In this document: piece after piece, positions 11,740 through 21,979 of the stretch
Position numbering within the stretch: the stretch's first letter is position 1
Layout of the letters: every line of letters begins with the position of its first letter
NCBI RefSeq assembly: GCF_905171775.1
Contig: NC_053490.1
Coordinates: forward strand, 155,130,469-155,194,468
DNA: 64,000 nt
Direction: 5' to 3'
Source of the DNA: Rana temporaria
Lineage: Eukaryota; Chordata; Amphibia; Anura; Ranidae
The notes under the pieces: model-generated
Told to the model about the DNA's origin: nothing
Database searches by the model: none
What the model saw: only the letters and a program-made list of their open reading frames with translations
Position numbers and translations under genes: made by a program

Positions 11740-12565
11740 CTCTGCGATCCCAGGTGCCGAACGCCCTTCAATGCACTGCACTCTGCACAGTGCATTTTAA
11801 GCCCTGATTGGGCAAAGCTATGCCCAATCAGGGTACAGTGAAAAACTAGTTGTTAAGGAGCAGGGGCGGGTGTCTTTAACAACTGATGAGTCATCTGCTG
11901 TCAATGTCAATGTCCCACGCTGACAGCTGAATAAAAAAAACATTGCCAGAATTAAAAAAGTGAACAAAACATGGCATGGGGACCCCCCTAAATCTATACC
12001 AGGCCCTTATATGAGCATGCCAGGAAAGGGAGGGATGAGTGAGTGCTTCCCCTGAACCATGCCAGGCCACATGCCCCTTTGTCAAGGGGGCCCCCAGCTC
12101 CTCCTATATGAATGAGCACAGGGTACATATTACCCCTACCCATTCACTAAAAATGTGTAAAAAAGTTATAAAAACACAGACACAGTGGTGTTGTATTGCC
12201 GGCAATTTTTTTATAAATGTCAGTTTTTCTGCAAAAGGTTCTATCCACGGTACAGATGTGTCACTTTACAGGCAAACTAAGGGGGCCCCACATGCACTAT
12301 ATTTAAAAACAACAATGTTCATCTTATTGTTTTACTTTAAGCATCATTAAAATCACTTTTTCTTTTACATTGATACATGTCCCCCAGGGCAGTACCCAGA
12401 CCCCAATGCCCTTTGTATGGCCAATAACTTGCATATAAGCCTTCAAATGGGGCACTCTGTTTTTTGAAATTCTGCTCCCATAGATATTAATAGGTTTTGC
12501 CCTTCGGGTCAGAACTTTTGCTCTGCCTGGGAGCTCCATACAGGGGGGTGTTTGGCCCATCTCTA
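11740..12565. mobile_element. nonautonomous hAT-like element, one end visible
   Basis: The right end GGCCCATCTCTA (ending 12565) resembles the right end GGCTCATCCCTA of the hAT transposon at 35273-41037. The block at 12310-12400 (TTTACTTTAAGCATCATTAAAATC, then ACATTGATACATGTCCCC) parallels that transposon at 40765-40850. A hairpin CCCTGATTGGGCAAAGC / GCCCAATCAGGG sits at 11801-11833. The left boundary is a guess. Confidence 0.45.
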
Positions 12566-13574
12566 TTGTCTATTTTCTGGTGTGTGCATGTCTTTCTGCT
12601 TGCTGTCAATACATTTATTTACTTATACATTGTTTGGTTCCAGCTTCCTTGTGTAGCTACATATATCTGGTCATCTCAGCTGCTGACTCCTGACAGCCAT
12701 CTACTACAAATATAAAAATATTTGCTCCAACTATTTATTCAACTTTATTAACACTTATCCAGCAAGATATATGAGCTTGAAGACTTGGAATTTTAGGGTG
12801 AATTCCTGCTTGTAGCCAGAAAAAGGGCTCCAGCTACTTATTTTTCAGCTTTTTAGTATTCTATTCCTGTACTTTCTCTGTACTACATTCCAGCATGGTG
12901 GAGCCATACTTTTAATGAAGTAGAATTTGAAAAACAAAAATAATTGCTTTCTTCCAGTAGCAGCACCTTGGGGGTGCTTGGGTGTCTTTTGGCACCCACA
13001 AAATGTATGTGGAACCCTTATAGCACCCTATCACTGTGACCTCCTAAATGTATTTTTTATTAGCTCTTTTTTTGGCCACCACTGCAGCTCTACCCCTCCC
13101 CCCCTCCTGGCCATTGTGCATATAACATGTTGCAAGGATGCCATTGGCTTTGCTTGCTGGTCAGGTGTCCCAGATTTTGAAGCCATGAATGCCTTGAATT
13201 TCTAGTGCATCTGGCATCTATCTCCACTGGCTTCTGTCATTGCCAGCCTCTATCCCTGTCAGCCTCTGTCAGCTTCTGTTAATATAATGATAAGTATCTA
13301 GCTCCATTGGTTTTTATCCCTGCCAACTGTAATATTTCCTACATGGGCTTGCTATGAAGAAGTGAAAAGAAGATACAACAACATACTAGAAAGAGAAGAG
13401 TTAATAGACATAGCTGCTAGCTCCCTCTCTGTATTTTGTTTTATTTTATAAAAACTATCCTATGTGTTAAAGTTATATCGTTTCGGTTTATGTGTTTTTG
13501 ACCCTCTTCCTCATAGCACAGAAATAAAAGGCATTTTATGCTTTCAAAGAATGTGAACTGTGTACAGTTTAAAC
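12566..13574. other. noncoding stretch, nothing recognised
   Basis: No gene or repeat terminus is supported. Several degenerate CCTCTGTCAGC-type short repeats occur at 13205-13290. Confidence 0.4.
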
Positions 13575-13783
13575 TATAATTTATCGTAAAGAAGGATTGG
13601 ATGAGGGGATCGGGTAACAAACCCTGGGACTTTAAACAGTGTCAAAGTATAAATGGATCAAAGAGTAATGATGTAGATAAAAATATAATTTATTAGAGAA
13701 TACAATATTTCACAAAATTGAAACATAACAATGTTGATCCTTGTAGTCATATAGCGGCTTGGATGAAACAAGCAACGCCCAGA

Positions 13784-13842
13784 CCTGTTAGAAAGTGCCC
13801 GACATGTTTCGCTACAAGCTTCATCAGGAGCATATAAACAGG
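13784..13842 (-). ncRNA. hammerhead ribozyme fold, PLE-1 left arm
   Basis: Minus-strand copy of the fold described at 19847-19905: CCUGUU...UGCUC, core CUGAUGA, short stem II, GAAAC, AUGUC, then GGGCA...AACAGG. All core positions match the right arm, so both arms could self-cleave if transcribed in their own sense. Confidence 0.65.
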
Positions 13843-14815
13843 GAAGGCTACAAGGGATAAACAAAAAACAACATAAATATTTATACATATGGATAATTGG
13901 CGTGTCAATAGTATTACAATGACAAGCAATTAGAAAATTTAAACAATAGATAGTGATGATCAATCATAAAGGTTAAGGGGGAAAAAACAATTGGATAATG
14001 TCAAATATTCATGAATAATACATAGATCACGAAAAACATATATGAATAAAAGTGATCACGAGCAGACTTACCACGCAAGATCAAAGATCATCAAATAATC
14101 ATAGAATATAAATTAAAACTACGCATACAGAGCCATAGTTAATAGCCACATTTGGCCTGTAGACATAGAGCCACACTGGAACCAGTCCGTACATGGATTG
14201 TCAAAAATTGCTGCAGTACAAAAGAGAGAATAGATAGAATTAGATATATGTAAGGTAATATACGGTGTATACAGCATGTATGTCCATAAACTTGCAGACA
14301 CACATATGTATACACACGTAAAAAAAATCTATGCAAGAACCCTGTGCTTGCAGGGTATTGCATAAAAGGTAGTGATACTATGTAAAAATATATATATATA
14401 TAGATATGTATTTGGAAAGGATTTATTTCCTCAAAAATACCTATTTAGGTTGATAGGGTCCGGTAATGAAACTGGCAACACTGTAAAGATGAGTCCAGCA
14501 CATAAATGGTTAACAACCACTGGTCAAAAGCAGGAAGAAATCCCCAATATAGAAGACTGGTAACAAAAAGAAAAGGAAAAGATATATATATATATATAAT
14601 ATATATTTTAATAGAAAGGATCAATCGATAAAAATAGTTAATTTAAATGATATTGTAATAATAAAGGGTCCAAGAGATGGAGAGCAGCAAAAAATAGTGC
14701 AACACATACCTGATTGCTGGAAACGATTTGGCTGGAGAGCAAGGATAGACCAACAGAAGGCAGTCTAGTGACCCTGGCAAGGCAGAGCCCTTAATGGATC
14801 AGAGAGAGAAATCCC

Positions 14816-14823
14816 TTTATATA
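14816..14823 (-). promoter_or_regulatory. TATA-like box in PLE-1 left arm
   Basis: TATATAAA on the minus strand, followed by GGGATTTCTC. It is the counterpart of 18870-18877. It could drive a transcript out through the left arm; this is inference from the motif alone. Confidence 0.35.
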
Positions 14824-15666
14824 CATCCCGGAGCGGCGTGTGATGACGCCGCTGGGGGTGGGCTAAGGAGGTGGGCAGTGATTGGTGCTGAGCTCAGAGG
14901 GGGAGGACGGGGGGAAAAATGGAGCTCCCCTGTCCGGGATCGCCACTAGCGGTGAAGCAGACCCAATGCGCGCACGCCTGTGACAGATGGATGACGTCAC
15001 AGAGCGGCGCTGAGAGTGAACGCCATCTTGGAACAGGGATAGAAGCCTGGCAAGACGGAAAGCAAACTCGAGTGGGTCACTGAATGTCAGTTCGTCGACA
15101 CCTGACGGTGAACGGCGAAGAGAGAGAGTGACCGCAGTAGTGGGCCAGCGGGGCATAGTAGAAGGAGGCCAGAGTGGAGGTGACCAGGCGATACCTTGAA
15201 AATCCTCATCAGTGGCAGAAGGGCGGAGCCAAACAAAGAGGAAACACCAAAGACAATACCCATTAGGGATCACATAAATTGCAAGGACCGGGCCTAGTTC
15301 CCCACAGTAAAAAGTGCGCCCCTAGTGCCCATACAGCAATCTGACACCGGCATGGTAGGAGAGGAACCAGTGAAAACAATCACATATACAGGCATGGCAA
15401 AACATATATGTGTATATGGGTATAAAGAAAGACCCAAAACTTAAATTACTGGTAAATAGAGAGCGAACACAGTTGTTGTGGTTATTGTGTCAGCTAAGGT
15501 AAAATATAATCAATAACGAGTAAATATGTATATATATATTTCTCCATAAAAAGAAAAAGGATTATATTGATCAAAGAATTTTAGCAAGTCTGCTCTGTAT
15601 ATACATGTATACATTAAATAATACATTGAATATGAAAATGACTGATTTAACAATAAACAAATCTCA

Positions 15667-15890
15667 ATATTAACCAAAGGACAAAAGAGAGAGTAAGAAA
15701 AAGAGAGAATGAGTGAGAGGGGGGGGGGAAGGGGGGGGGAAGGGGAGAAGGGGGAAGGGGGGGTGCCAGGAAGGGGGGAAGGGGGGGTGGAAAAAAGGGA
15801 AGGCGAGGGGGGGGAGAGAGGAGGGGAAACAAACAGTGGAGGGGAAAGAGCAGGGGGAGGGGAGAAAAAGAAAAAGGGGGGGAAAAAGAT
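15667..15890 (+). repeat. polypurine tract of PLE-1 left arm
   Basis: About 220 nt almost free of pyrimidines, dominated by G runs and GGGAAGG units. It is the inverted counterpart of 17792-18011. Proline-rich frames read through it are composition artefacts. Confidence 0.8.
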
Positions 15891-16113
15891 GAAAAAATTT
15901 GATAAGCTGTAGTTAGAGGAAGTGTTTGAAGCTGAACCCCTCATTCATACCAATGTTTTTGAAGAATGGTCCTAATTTGTTGATGGTGCCCAGAGAAGCG
16001 GGTAATTACTCTAGTACCCAGATTTGATTTAACAGGTTTAGGGTCATGGAGTAAAGAGCCTCTGGTTTGGGTCTTTGCTCTGGCAAATGCCCTTTTAAGA
16101 CATTTATTACTTA

Positions 16114-17780
16114 AAAGGGAATTCCTTAATGTCACCTGCCCACGCACCCCCACCATGTACGCATTACCCAAAATCCATAAAAACGTATCCCCGCCCCCTG
16201 GACGCCCCATTGTATCCGGGAATGGGTCTCTTACGGAAAAAGCCAGCGAGATGGTTGATGACTACCTTAGACCACACGTTGAGGGTTTATCTTCATACCT
16301 CCAAGACACTAGTGACTTGCTTAGATCCCTCGATGGCATTGCTGTGCCTGAGGGATCTTGGCTGGTCTCCTTGGACGTTGAAGCCCTCTACAACTCTATC
16401 CCCCATACCCATGGGGTGAGAGTTGTGGAGGGCTTCCTATCTGAAAGTATTGAGGCAATGCCACATTACAATCAATTTATTTTGGATCTTTTGAGGTTCA
16501 TTCTAACCAACAACATTTTTCTTTTTTGTTGCTCCCACTACCTCCAGGTGCAAGGAGTTGCTATGGGGACCAAGTGTGCCCCCTCCTATGCAAACTTGTA
16601 CCTGGGGGGGTGGGAGCGCAACCTTTTTCATCAAGATGAGATCCAGCACTATTTGGAATACATTCCATTTTGGCGTCGTTTTATAGACGACGTTGTGTTC
16701 ATCTGGATGGGACCTCATTTGGAATTGATCACCTTCCTTGACAGTCTCAAGACCAATGATTTTAACCTCAAATTTACTTTTGAGATAAGCCAGACAAGAA
16801 TCTCTTTTCTTGATGTCCATATTTTCATTCAACCAGACGGTACCATAGGTACTTCTTTATTTAGGAAACCAACGGCAGGCAATGCCCTACTTCATGCGTC
16901 CAGCTCCCATCCTGAACCTCTCAAATCCAGCATCCCCTATGGACAATACCTCAGACTCAGGAGGAACTGTAGCTCTGATGAGGACTTTATCCAAGAGGCA
17001 AATTCACTCCAAAAACGCTTCCGAGATAGAGGCTACAGTAATAAATGTCTTAAAAGGGCATTTGCCAGAGCAAAGACCCAAACCAGAGGCTCTTTACTCC
17101 ATGACCCTAAACCTGTTAAATCAAATCTGGGTACTAGAGTAATTACCCGCTTCTCTGGGCACCATCAACAAATTAGGACCATTCTTCAAAAACATTGGTA
17201 TCTGCTTATGGGTGATGAATTAGTGTCCAAACACCTCTGTTCTCACCCCCAAATCACCTTTCGCAGGTCTAGTTCGCTCCGTGACAAGCTGGTCAGGAGT
17301 CACCACTCCAGCCGTACACCTACCCCTGTGAGTCTGCTGGGTACACGCCCATGCCACAAGTGTGCATTTTGCAGATATATACATGCATCGGCCACATGTG
17401 TACTTCCAAATGGACGAAAATACAAACCCTATTTTGCGGCAAACTGCCAATCAATAGGGGTTGTCTATATCATGCAGTGCTCTTGCAATGCATTTTATGT
17501 CGGCAAGACTAAGAGGCCCTTTTTCCACCGCATCAGGGACCATGTTGCCCTGGTGCGGAAGAAAAAGATGGAAACTCCCATCAGTAGACATATGGGATTG
17601 TTCCATAATTTTGACAGCACATGCATGCATTTCTTTGCACTGGAGCATGTCCCCCCAGGTGACCGAGGGGGCGATTACGATAAGCTACTATTGCAAAAAG
17701 AAGCGAAATGGATCCACCAACTAGCGGCTCTTAAACCCCCTGGTTTGAATGAGGGGTTCAGCTTCAAACCCTTCCTCTAA
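16114..17780 (+). CDS. Penelope-like reverse transcriptase + GIY-YIG endonuclease, N-terminally truncated
   Basis: Open to TAA at 17778-17780. Counting from the Met at 16155 (541 residues): YALPKIHK at 2-9, GRPIVSGNGSLTEKAS at 16-31, RT motif A VSLDVEALYNSIPH with Asp74, motif B GVAMGTKCAPSYANLYLG at about 134-151, motif C RFIDDV with Asp178-Asp179, a CHKCAFC cysteine cluster near 399-405, then the GIY-YIG domain starting GVVYIMQC (about 435) with FYVGKTKR, and the conserved tail ending PGLNEGFSFKPFL. These are the hallmarks of endonuclease-bearing PLEs. The enzyme would nick target DNA and prime reverse transcription at the nick. The frame remains open upstream of Met16155 to the foldback junction at 16114, so the real protein began further upstream and its N-terminal region is missing. 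No internal stop is present, which points to a recent insertion. The copy lacks its own 5' end and is probably not autonomous. Confidence 0.9.
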
Positions 17781-17791
17781 CTACAGCTTAT

Positions 17792-18011
17792 CACATTTTT
17801 TCATCTTTTCCCCCCCCTTTTTCTTTTTCTCCCCTCCCCCTGCTCTTTCCCCTCCCCTGTTTGTTTCCCCTCCTCTCTCCCCCCCCTCGCCTTCCCTTTT
17901 TTCCACCCCCCCTTCCCCCCTTCCTGGCACCCCCCCTTCCCCCTTCTCCCCTCCCCCCCCCACTTCCCCCCCCCTCTCACTCATTCTCTCTTTTTCTTAC
18001 TCTCTCTTTTG
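17792..18011 (+). repeat. polypyrimidine tract of PLE-1 right arm
   Basis: About 220 nt nearly free of purines, with long C runs. It is the inverted partner of 15667-15890. The pair could form triplex or foldback structures in DNA or RNA (inference). Confidence 0.8.
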
Positions 18012-18869
18012 TCCTTTGGTTAATATTGAGATTTGTTTATTGTTAAATCAGTCATTTTCATATTCAATGTATTATTTAATGTATACATGTATATACAGAG
18101 CAGACTTGCTAAAATTCTTTGATCAAGATCATCCTTTTTCTTTTTATGGAGAAATATATATATACATATTTACTCGTTATTGATTATATTTCTCCTTAGC
18201 TGACACAATAACCACAACAACTGTGTTCGCTCTCTATTTACCAGTAATTTAAGTTTTGGGTCTTTCTTTATACCCATATACACATATATGTTTTGCCATG
18301 CCTGTATCTGTGATTGTTTTCACTGGTTCCTCTCCTACCATGCCGGTGTCAGATTGCTGTATGGGCACTAGGGGCGCACTTTTTACTGTGGGGAACTAGG
18401 CCCGGTCCTTGCAATTTATGTGATCCCTAATGGGTATTGTCTTTGGTGTTTCCTCTTTGTTTGGCTCCGCCCTTCTGCCACTGATGAGGATTTTCAAGGT
18501 ATCGCCTGGTCACCTCCACTCTGGCCTCCTTCTACTATGCCCCGCTGGCCCACTACTGCGGTCACTCTCTCTCTTCGCCGTTCACCGTCAGGTGTCGACG
18601 AACTGACATTCAGTGACCCACTCGAGTTTGCTTTCCGTCTTGCCAGGCTTCTATCCCTGTTCCAAGATGGCGTTCACTCTCAGCGCCGCTCTGTGACGTC
18701 ATCCATCTGTCACAGGCGTGCGCGCATTGGGTCTGCTTCACCGCTAGTGGCGATCCCGGACAGGGGAGCTCCATTTTTCCCCCCGTCCTCCCCCTCTGAG
18801 CTCAGCACCAATCACTGCCCACCTCCTTAGCCCACCCCCAGCGGCGTCATCACACGCCGCTCTGGGATG

Positions 18870-18877
18870 TATATAAA
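18870..18877 (+). promoter_or_regulatory. TATA-like box in PLE-1 right arm
   Basis: TATATAAA followed by GGGATTTCTC, about 1 kb upstream of the hammerhead fold. Inferred promoter, not proven. Confidence 0.35.
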
Positions 18878-19846
18878 GGGATTTCTCTCTCTGATCCATT
18901 AAGGGCTCTGCCTTGCCAGGGTCACTAGACTGCCTTCTGTTGGTCTATCCTTGCTCTCCAGCCAAATCGTTTCCAGCAATCAGGTATGTGTTGCACTATT
19001 TTTTGCTGCTCTCCATCTCTTGGACCCTTTATTATTACAATATCATTTAAATTAACTATTTTTATCGATTGATCCTTTCTATTAAAATATATATTATATA
19101 TATATCTTTTCCTTTTCTTTTTGTTACCAGTCTTCTATATTGGGGATTTCTTCCTGCTTTTGACCAGTGGTTGTTAACCATTTATGTGCTGGACTCATCT
19201 TTACAGTGTTGCCAGTTTCATTACCGGACCCTATCAACCTAAATAGGTATTTTTGAGGAAATAAATCCTTTCCAAATACATATCTATATATATATATATA
19301 TTTTTACATAGTATCACTACCTTTTATGCAATACCCTGCAAGCACAGGGTTCTTGCATAGATTTTTTTTACGTGTGTATACATATGTGTGTCTGCAAGTT
19401 TATGGACATACATGCTGTATACACCGTATATTACCTTACATATATCTAATTCTATCTATTCTCTCTTTTGTACTGCAGCAATTTTTGACAATCCATGTAC
19501 GGACTGGTTCCAGTGTGGCTCTATGTCTACAGGCCAAATGTGGCTATTAACTATGGCTCTGTATGCGTAGTTTTAATTTATATTCTATGATTATTTGATG
19601 ATCTTTGATCTTGCGTGGTAAGTCTGCTCGTGATCACTTTTATTCATATATGTTTTTCGTGATCTATGTATTATTCATGAATATTTGACATTATCCAATT
19701 GTTTTTTCCCCCTTAACCTTTATGATTGATCATCACTATCTATTGTTTAAATTTTCTAATTGCTTGTCATTGTAATACTATTGACACGCCAATTATCCAT
19801 ATGTATAAATATTTATGTTGTTTTTTGTTTATCCCTTGTAGCCTTC

Positions 19847-19905
19847 CCTGTTTATATGCTCCTGATGAAGCTTGTAGCGAAACATGTCGGGCACTTTCTA
19901 ACAGG
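19847..19905 (+). ncRNA. hammerhead ribozyme fold, PLE-1 right arm
   Basis: Stem I is built from CCUGUU and UGCUC on the 5' side and GGGCA and AACAGG on the 3' side, with an internal loop between the two segments. The core reads CUGAUGA (19862-19868), a short stem II (GC, loop UUGUA, GC, preceded by one extra A), GAAA, a minimal stem III (AC, AU, GU) and C17, so cleavage would follow position 19888. Hammerheads with a tiny stem III are known from PLEs (Cervera and de la Pena). The extra A after CUGAUGA departs from the textbook core and lowers certainty about activity. Confidence 0.7.
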
Positions 19906-20257
19906 TCTGGGCGTTGCTTGTTTCATCCAAGCCGCTATATGACTACAAGGATCAACATTGTTATGTTTCAATTTTGTGAAATATTGTATTCTCTAATAAA
20001 TTATATTTTTATCTACATCATTACTCTTTGATCCATTTATACTTTGACACCGTTTAAAGTCCCAGGGTTTGTTACCCGATCCCCTCATCCAATCCTTCTT
20101 TATTTGTTACGGGATGTGATGTCTTCTGATTTGACTCCCTATGCCTCATTTATATAATTTATCGTAAGCCATGCCCAATATTTAGCACAATATAGCGGTG
20201 AGTTTCACATGCCTCATCATTTTTTATTTTTTTATCCAGGGGCTTCTCTATTCTTAG

Positions 20258-20321
20258 ATCGATCTATCTATCTATCTATCTATCGATCGATCGATCGATC
20301 GATAGATAGATAGATAGATAC
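20258..20321. repeat. composite TATC / GATC / TAGA microsatellite
   Basis: Runs of CTAT, then CGAT, then AGAT units follow each other and together form an almost perfect palindrome centred in the GATC block. Confidence 0.85.
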
Positions 20322-20373
20322 AGATATATATGGATAAAGATGTATATATATAGTTATATATATAATTTATGAC

Positions 20374-21850
20374 AAAAACAAAGTGGATTGGGGGGACTTT
20401 AGAGGCACCAGGAAACAATTTGAAGTATAGTAAATGTAAAAATGAATTTTATTGGTACAAACATATTACAATTCATGTAAAGATACAAGATAATTTCATA
20501 TCTACAGCAAAAATTGCTTAGAGCATAGAAGTGTTGTTGCCAGCAACATAATCCCAGGTAGAAAACAGTGGCCCAATAGAGTCTTTGTTTCCCCCAATTA
20601 TGGGACAGCGATCCTCCACAAGCATCCAGCGGATGCTCACCCCACAGCTTGTGGAGGATCGCTGTCCCGTATTTGGTGGAAACAAGGACTCTGTTATGCC
20701 ACTATTTTCTACCTGGGATGGTGTTGCTGGCAACAACACTCCTTTGCCCCCTTATGAGTGCACCTTGTCCGCAAATATGGAAAAGTTATATTATCGCCTT
20801 CTCTTTACTGCATTAAAAATTTGGGGCTTCCTATACTTTTCTACATCAGATCCCCTTTGGGATCAGCAAGAAACTTTCCATTAAGTTACCCACGTGTCTA
20901 GTGATATTACGTGCGGGGGAGAAGCCAAATGACGGGATTGACGGATTCTATGTCCGTATGAGGAGACCATCAACCTGAGTGGCTTTTAGGAGTGATATTG
21001 GTGTCCTTTTTTTCCTGGGGATTCGTGAGTTTGCAATTGTTACCAGCTGTAGTCTGTTGTATTCCTGGTCCAGCAGTATTGCACCACAAGTCTTTGTTTT
21101 TTCTCTCTGTTTTGTATGAGCTGTGCTGAATAGAGGATCTGACATCTGGGTATGTGAAAGTTACCAGCATCACAGAAGGTTAATTCCACATAGCAACCTC
21201 AAGTCTTTACCAGCAATTGTTTTTTCCTCTCCATAGAGGGTGTGCTGCACGTTTTAACCACAGCATTCACTGGGACAATTAAATTGTTTTTGTTTTGTGC
21301 TTCACATATATGTGTAATGTCCTACCTGGACTAATATCACACTCCTTGCTGTACACGGTTTCACTACTTAAGTTAATTTTTAGCGCATATTATTCATATA
21401 TATTTTTCACTTTTTAGGTTTGATTCACCTTTATTATATGCAGCAAATTATTATTTAGTTATTTTTGTGGTGTCCTATATTTTAACTATTAAGTAGCGCT
21501 TTAGTACTATTTTTTCCTTCCATTAAGTTGCCTCCTCATCTGGAATTGTGTCGAGCTGGTATTGGTATCCGCTTATGATCTTTCTACACATACATTTGTC
21601 TTTTCATTGTACTCCTTAATAAAGAACACCCCTATTTTAGTCAAAATGCGTAGGGGTACTGTAGTGACGATATATCAAACCAGAGAAGGGCATCTACTTT
21701 ACAATTTTTGCTGTAGATATACAATTCTCTTGTATGCAATTCTGTTTTCTCTTTACATGAATTTTAATATGTTTGTACCAGTAAAATTCTTTTTTACATT
21801 TACTATAATTCAAAGTGTTTTGTGGTGCCTCCCAATTCACTTCATTTTTG
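20374..21850. repeat. older foldback repeat with PLE-tail-like arms
   Basis: About 145 bp at 20374-20516 is the reverse complement of 21706-21850; shared strings include ATTTTATTGGTACAAACATA on the left and TATGTTTGTACCAGTAAAAT on the right. Just inside the right arm, 21617-21655 has CCTTAATAAAG, then CCCCTA...GTCAAAATGCGTAGGGG, which looks like a decayed hammerhead region (compare CCTGATGAAG ... GCGAAAC). No TSD can be fixed. An old PLE tail pair is my best reading. Confidence 0.4.
20527..20748. repeat. long hairpin
   Basis: Roughly 100-bp imperfect arms: GTGTTGTTGCCAGCAACA at the left against GTTGCTGGCAACAACAC at the right, and GGGACAGCGATCCTCCACAA against TTGTGGAGGATCGCTGTCCC, with a loop of about 15 bp around 20630-20645. 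No coding capacity. Confidence 0.8.
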
Positions 21851-21944
21851 TCTACATTTACTGAAATGTGGTACCTGTATAACACTTGGACAGTAAGGAT
21901 CTTCTGATATAAGTTTTTGTATATATAAATGTATATCTATACAG

Positions 21945-21979
<35 letters not shown>

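Larger units (their letters stand above)
13590..16113 (-). repeat. PLE-1 left (inverted) arm
   Basis: This is the reverse complement of sense 17038-20101 lacking 17203-17745. At its inner end it encodes on the minus strand the RT C-terminal segment NKCLKRAFARAKTQTRG, identical to the sense copy, and then jumps at a GGTAT/GGTTT microhomology to the last residues of the frame. The deletion removes the whole GIY-YIG nuclease. The outer end stops about 51 bp short of the 3' end present on the right arm. Frames in this arm (for example 13658-13963) have mirror copies in the right arm and carry no domain, so they are not genes. Confidence 0.85.
13590..20152 (+). mobile_element. Penelope-like retroelement PLE-1, head-to-head foldback with 15-bp TSD
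   Basis: The insertion is bounded by TATAATTTATCGTAA at 13575-13589 and 20153-20167, an exact 15-bp TSD. The right part (16114-20152) is a 5'-truncated sense copy: RT + GIY-YIG frame, then a 2.4-kb 3' tail. The left part (13590-16113) is a second copy in inverted orientation covering the end of the frame and almost the whole tail, with about 545 bp missing (sense 17203-17745). The arms are near-identical, so they were probably made together. Each arm has a TATATAAAG box, a polypurine/polypyrimidine tract and a hammerhead fold. The copies meet head to head at 16113/16114 inside a 10-bp inverted repeat (CCCTTTTAAG / CTTAAAAGGG). PLEs with inverted partial copies are known from the Drosophila Penelope literature. 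Confidence 0.85.
17781..20152 (+). repeat. PLE-1 right arm: 3' tail (pseudo-LTR-like) of the sense copy
   Basis: A 2.37-kb noncoding tail with a polypyrimidine tract, a TATATAAAG box, a hammerhead fold and a terminal ATAAATTATATT-type A+T block, ending at the TSD. It extends about 51 nt beyond the left arm. PLEs carry long terminal segments termed pLTRs that hold promoter and ribozyme; this tail fits that description. Confidence 0.75.

Noticed and set aside
15510..18183. Proline/serine-rich 144-residue frames at 15510-15944 (-) and 17749-18183 (+)
   Set aside because: They are the polypyrimidine tract in the two PLE-1 arms, mirror copies of each other with no function expected.
13658..20031. 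Mirrored small frames (101, 74, 136 residues) in both PLE-1 arms
   Set aside because: Presence in both arms follows from the inverted duplication; no domain, and the arms behave as untranslated tail with ribozyme.
13590..20152. Interpretation of PLE-1 as a DNA transposon with 2.4-kb terminal inverted repeats
   Set aside because: The RT and GIY-YIG gene, the unequal arm ends, the deletion in one arm and the 15-bp TSD fit a retroelement better than a cut-and-paste element.
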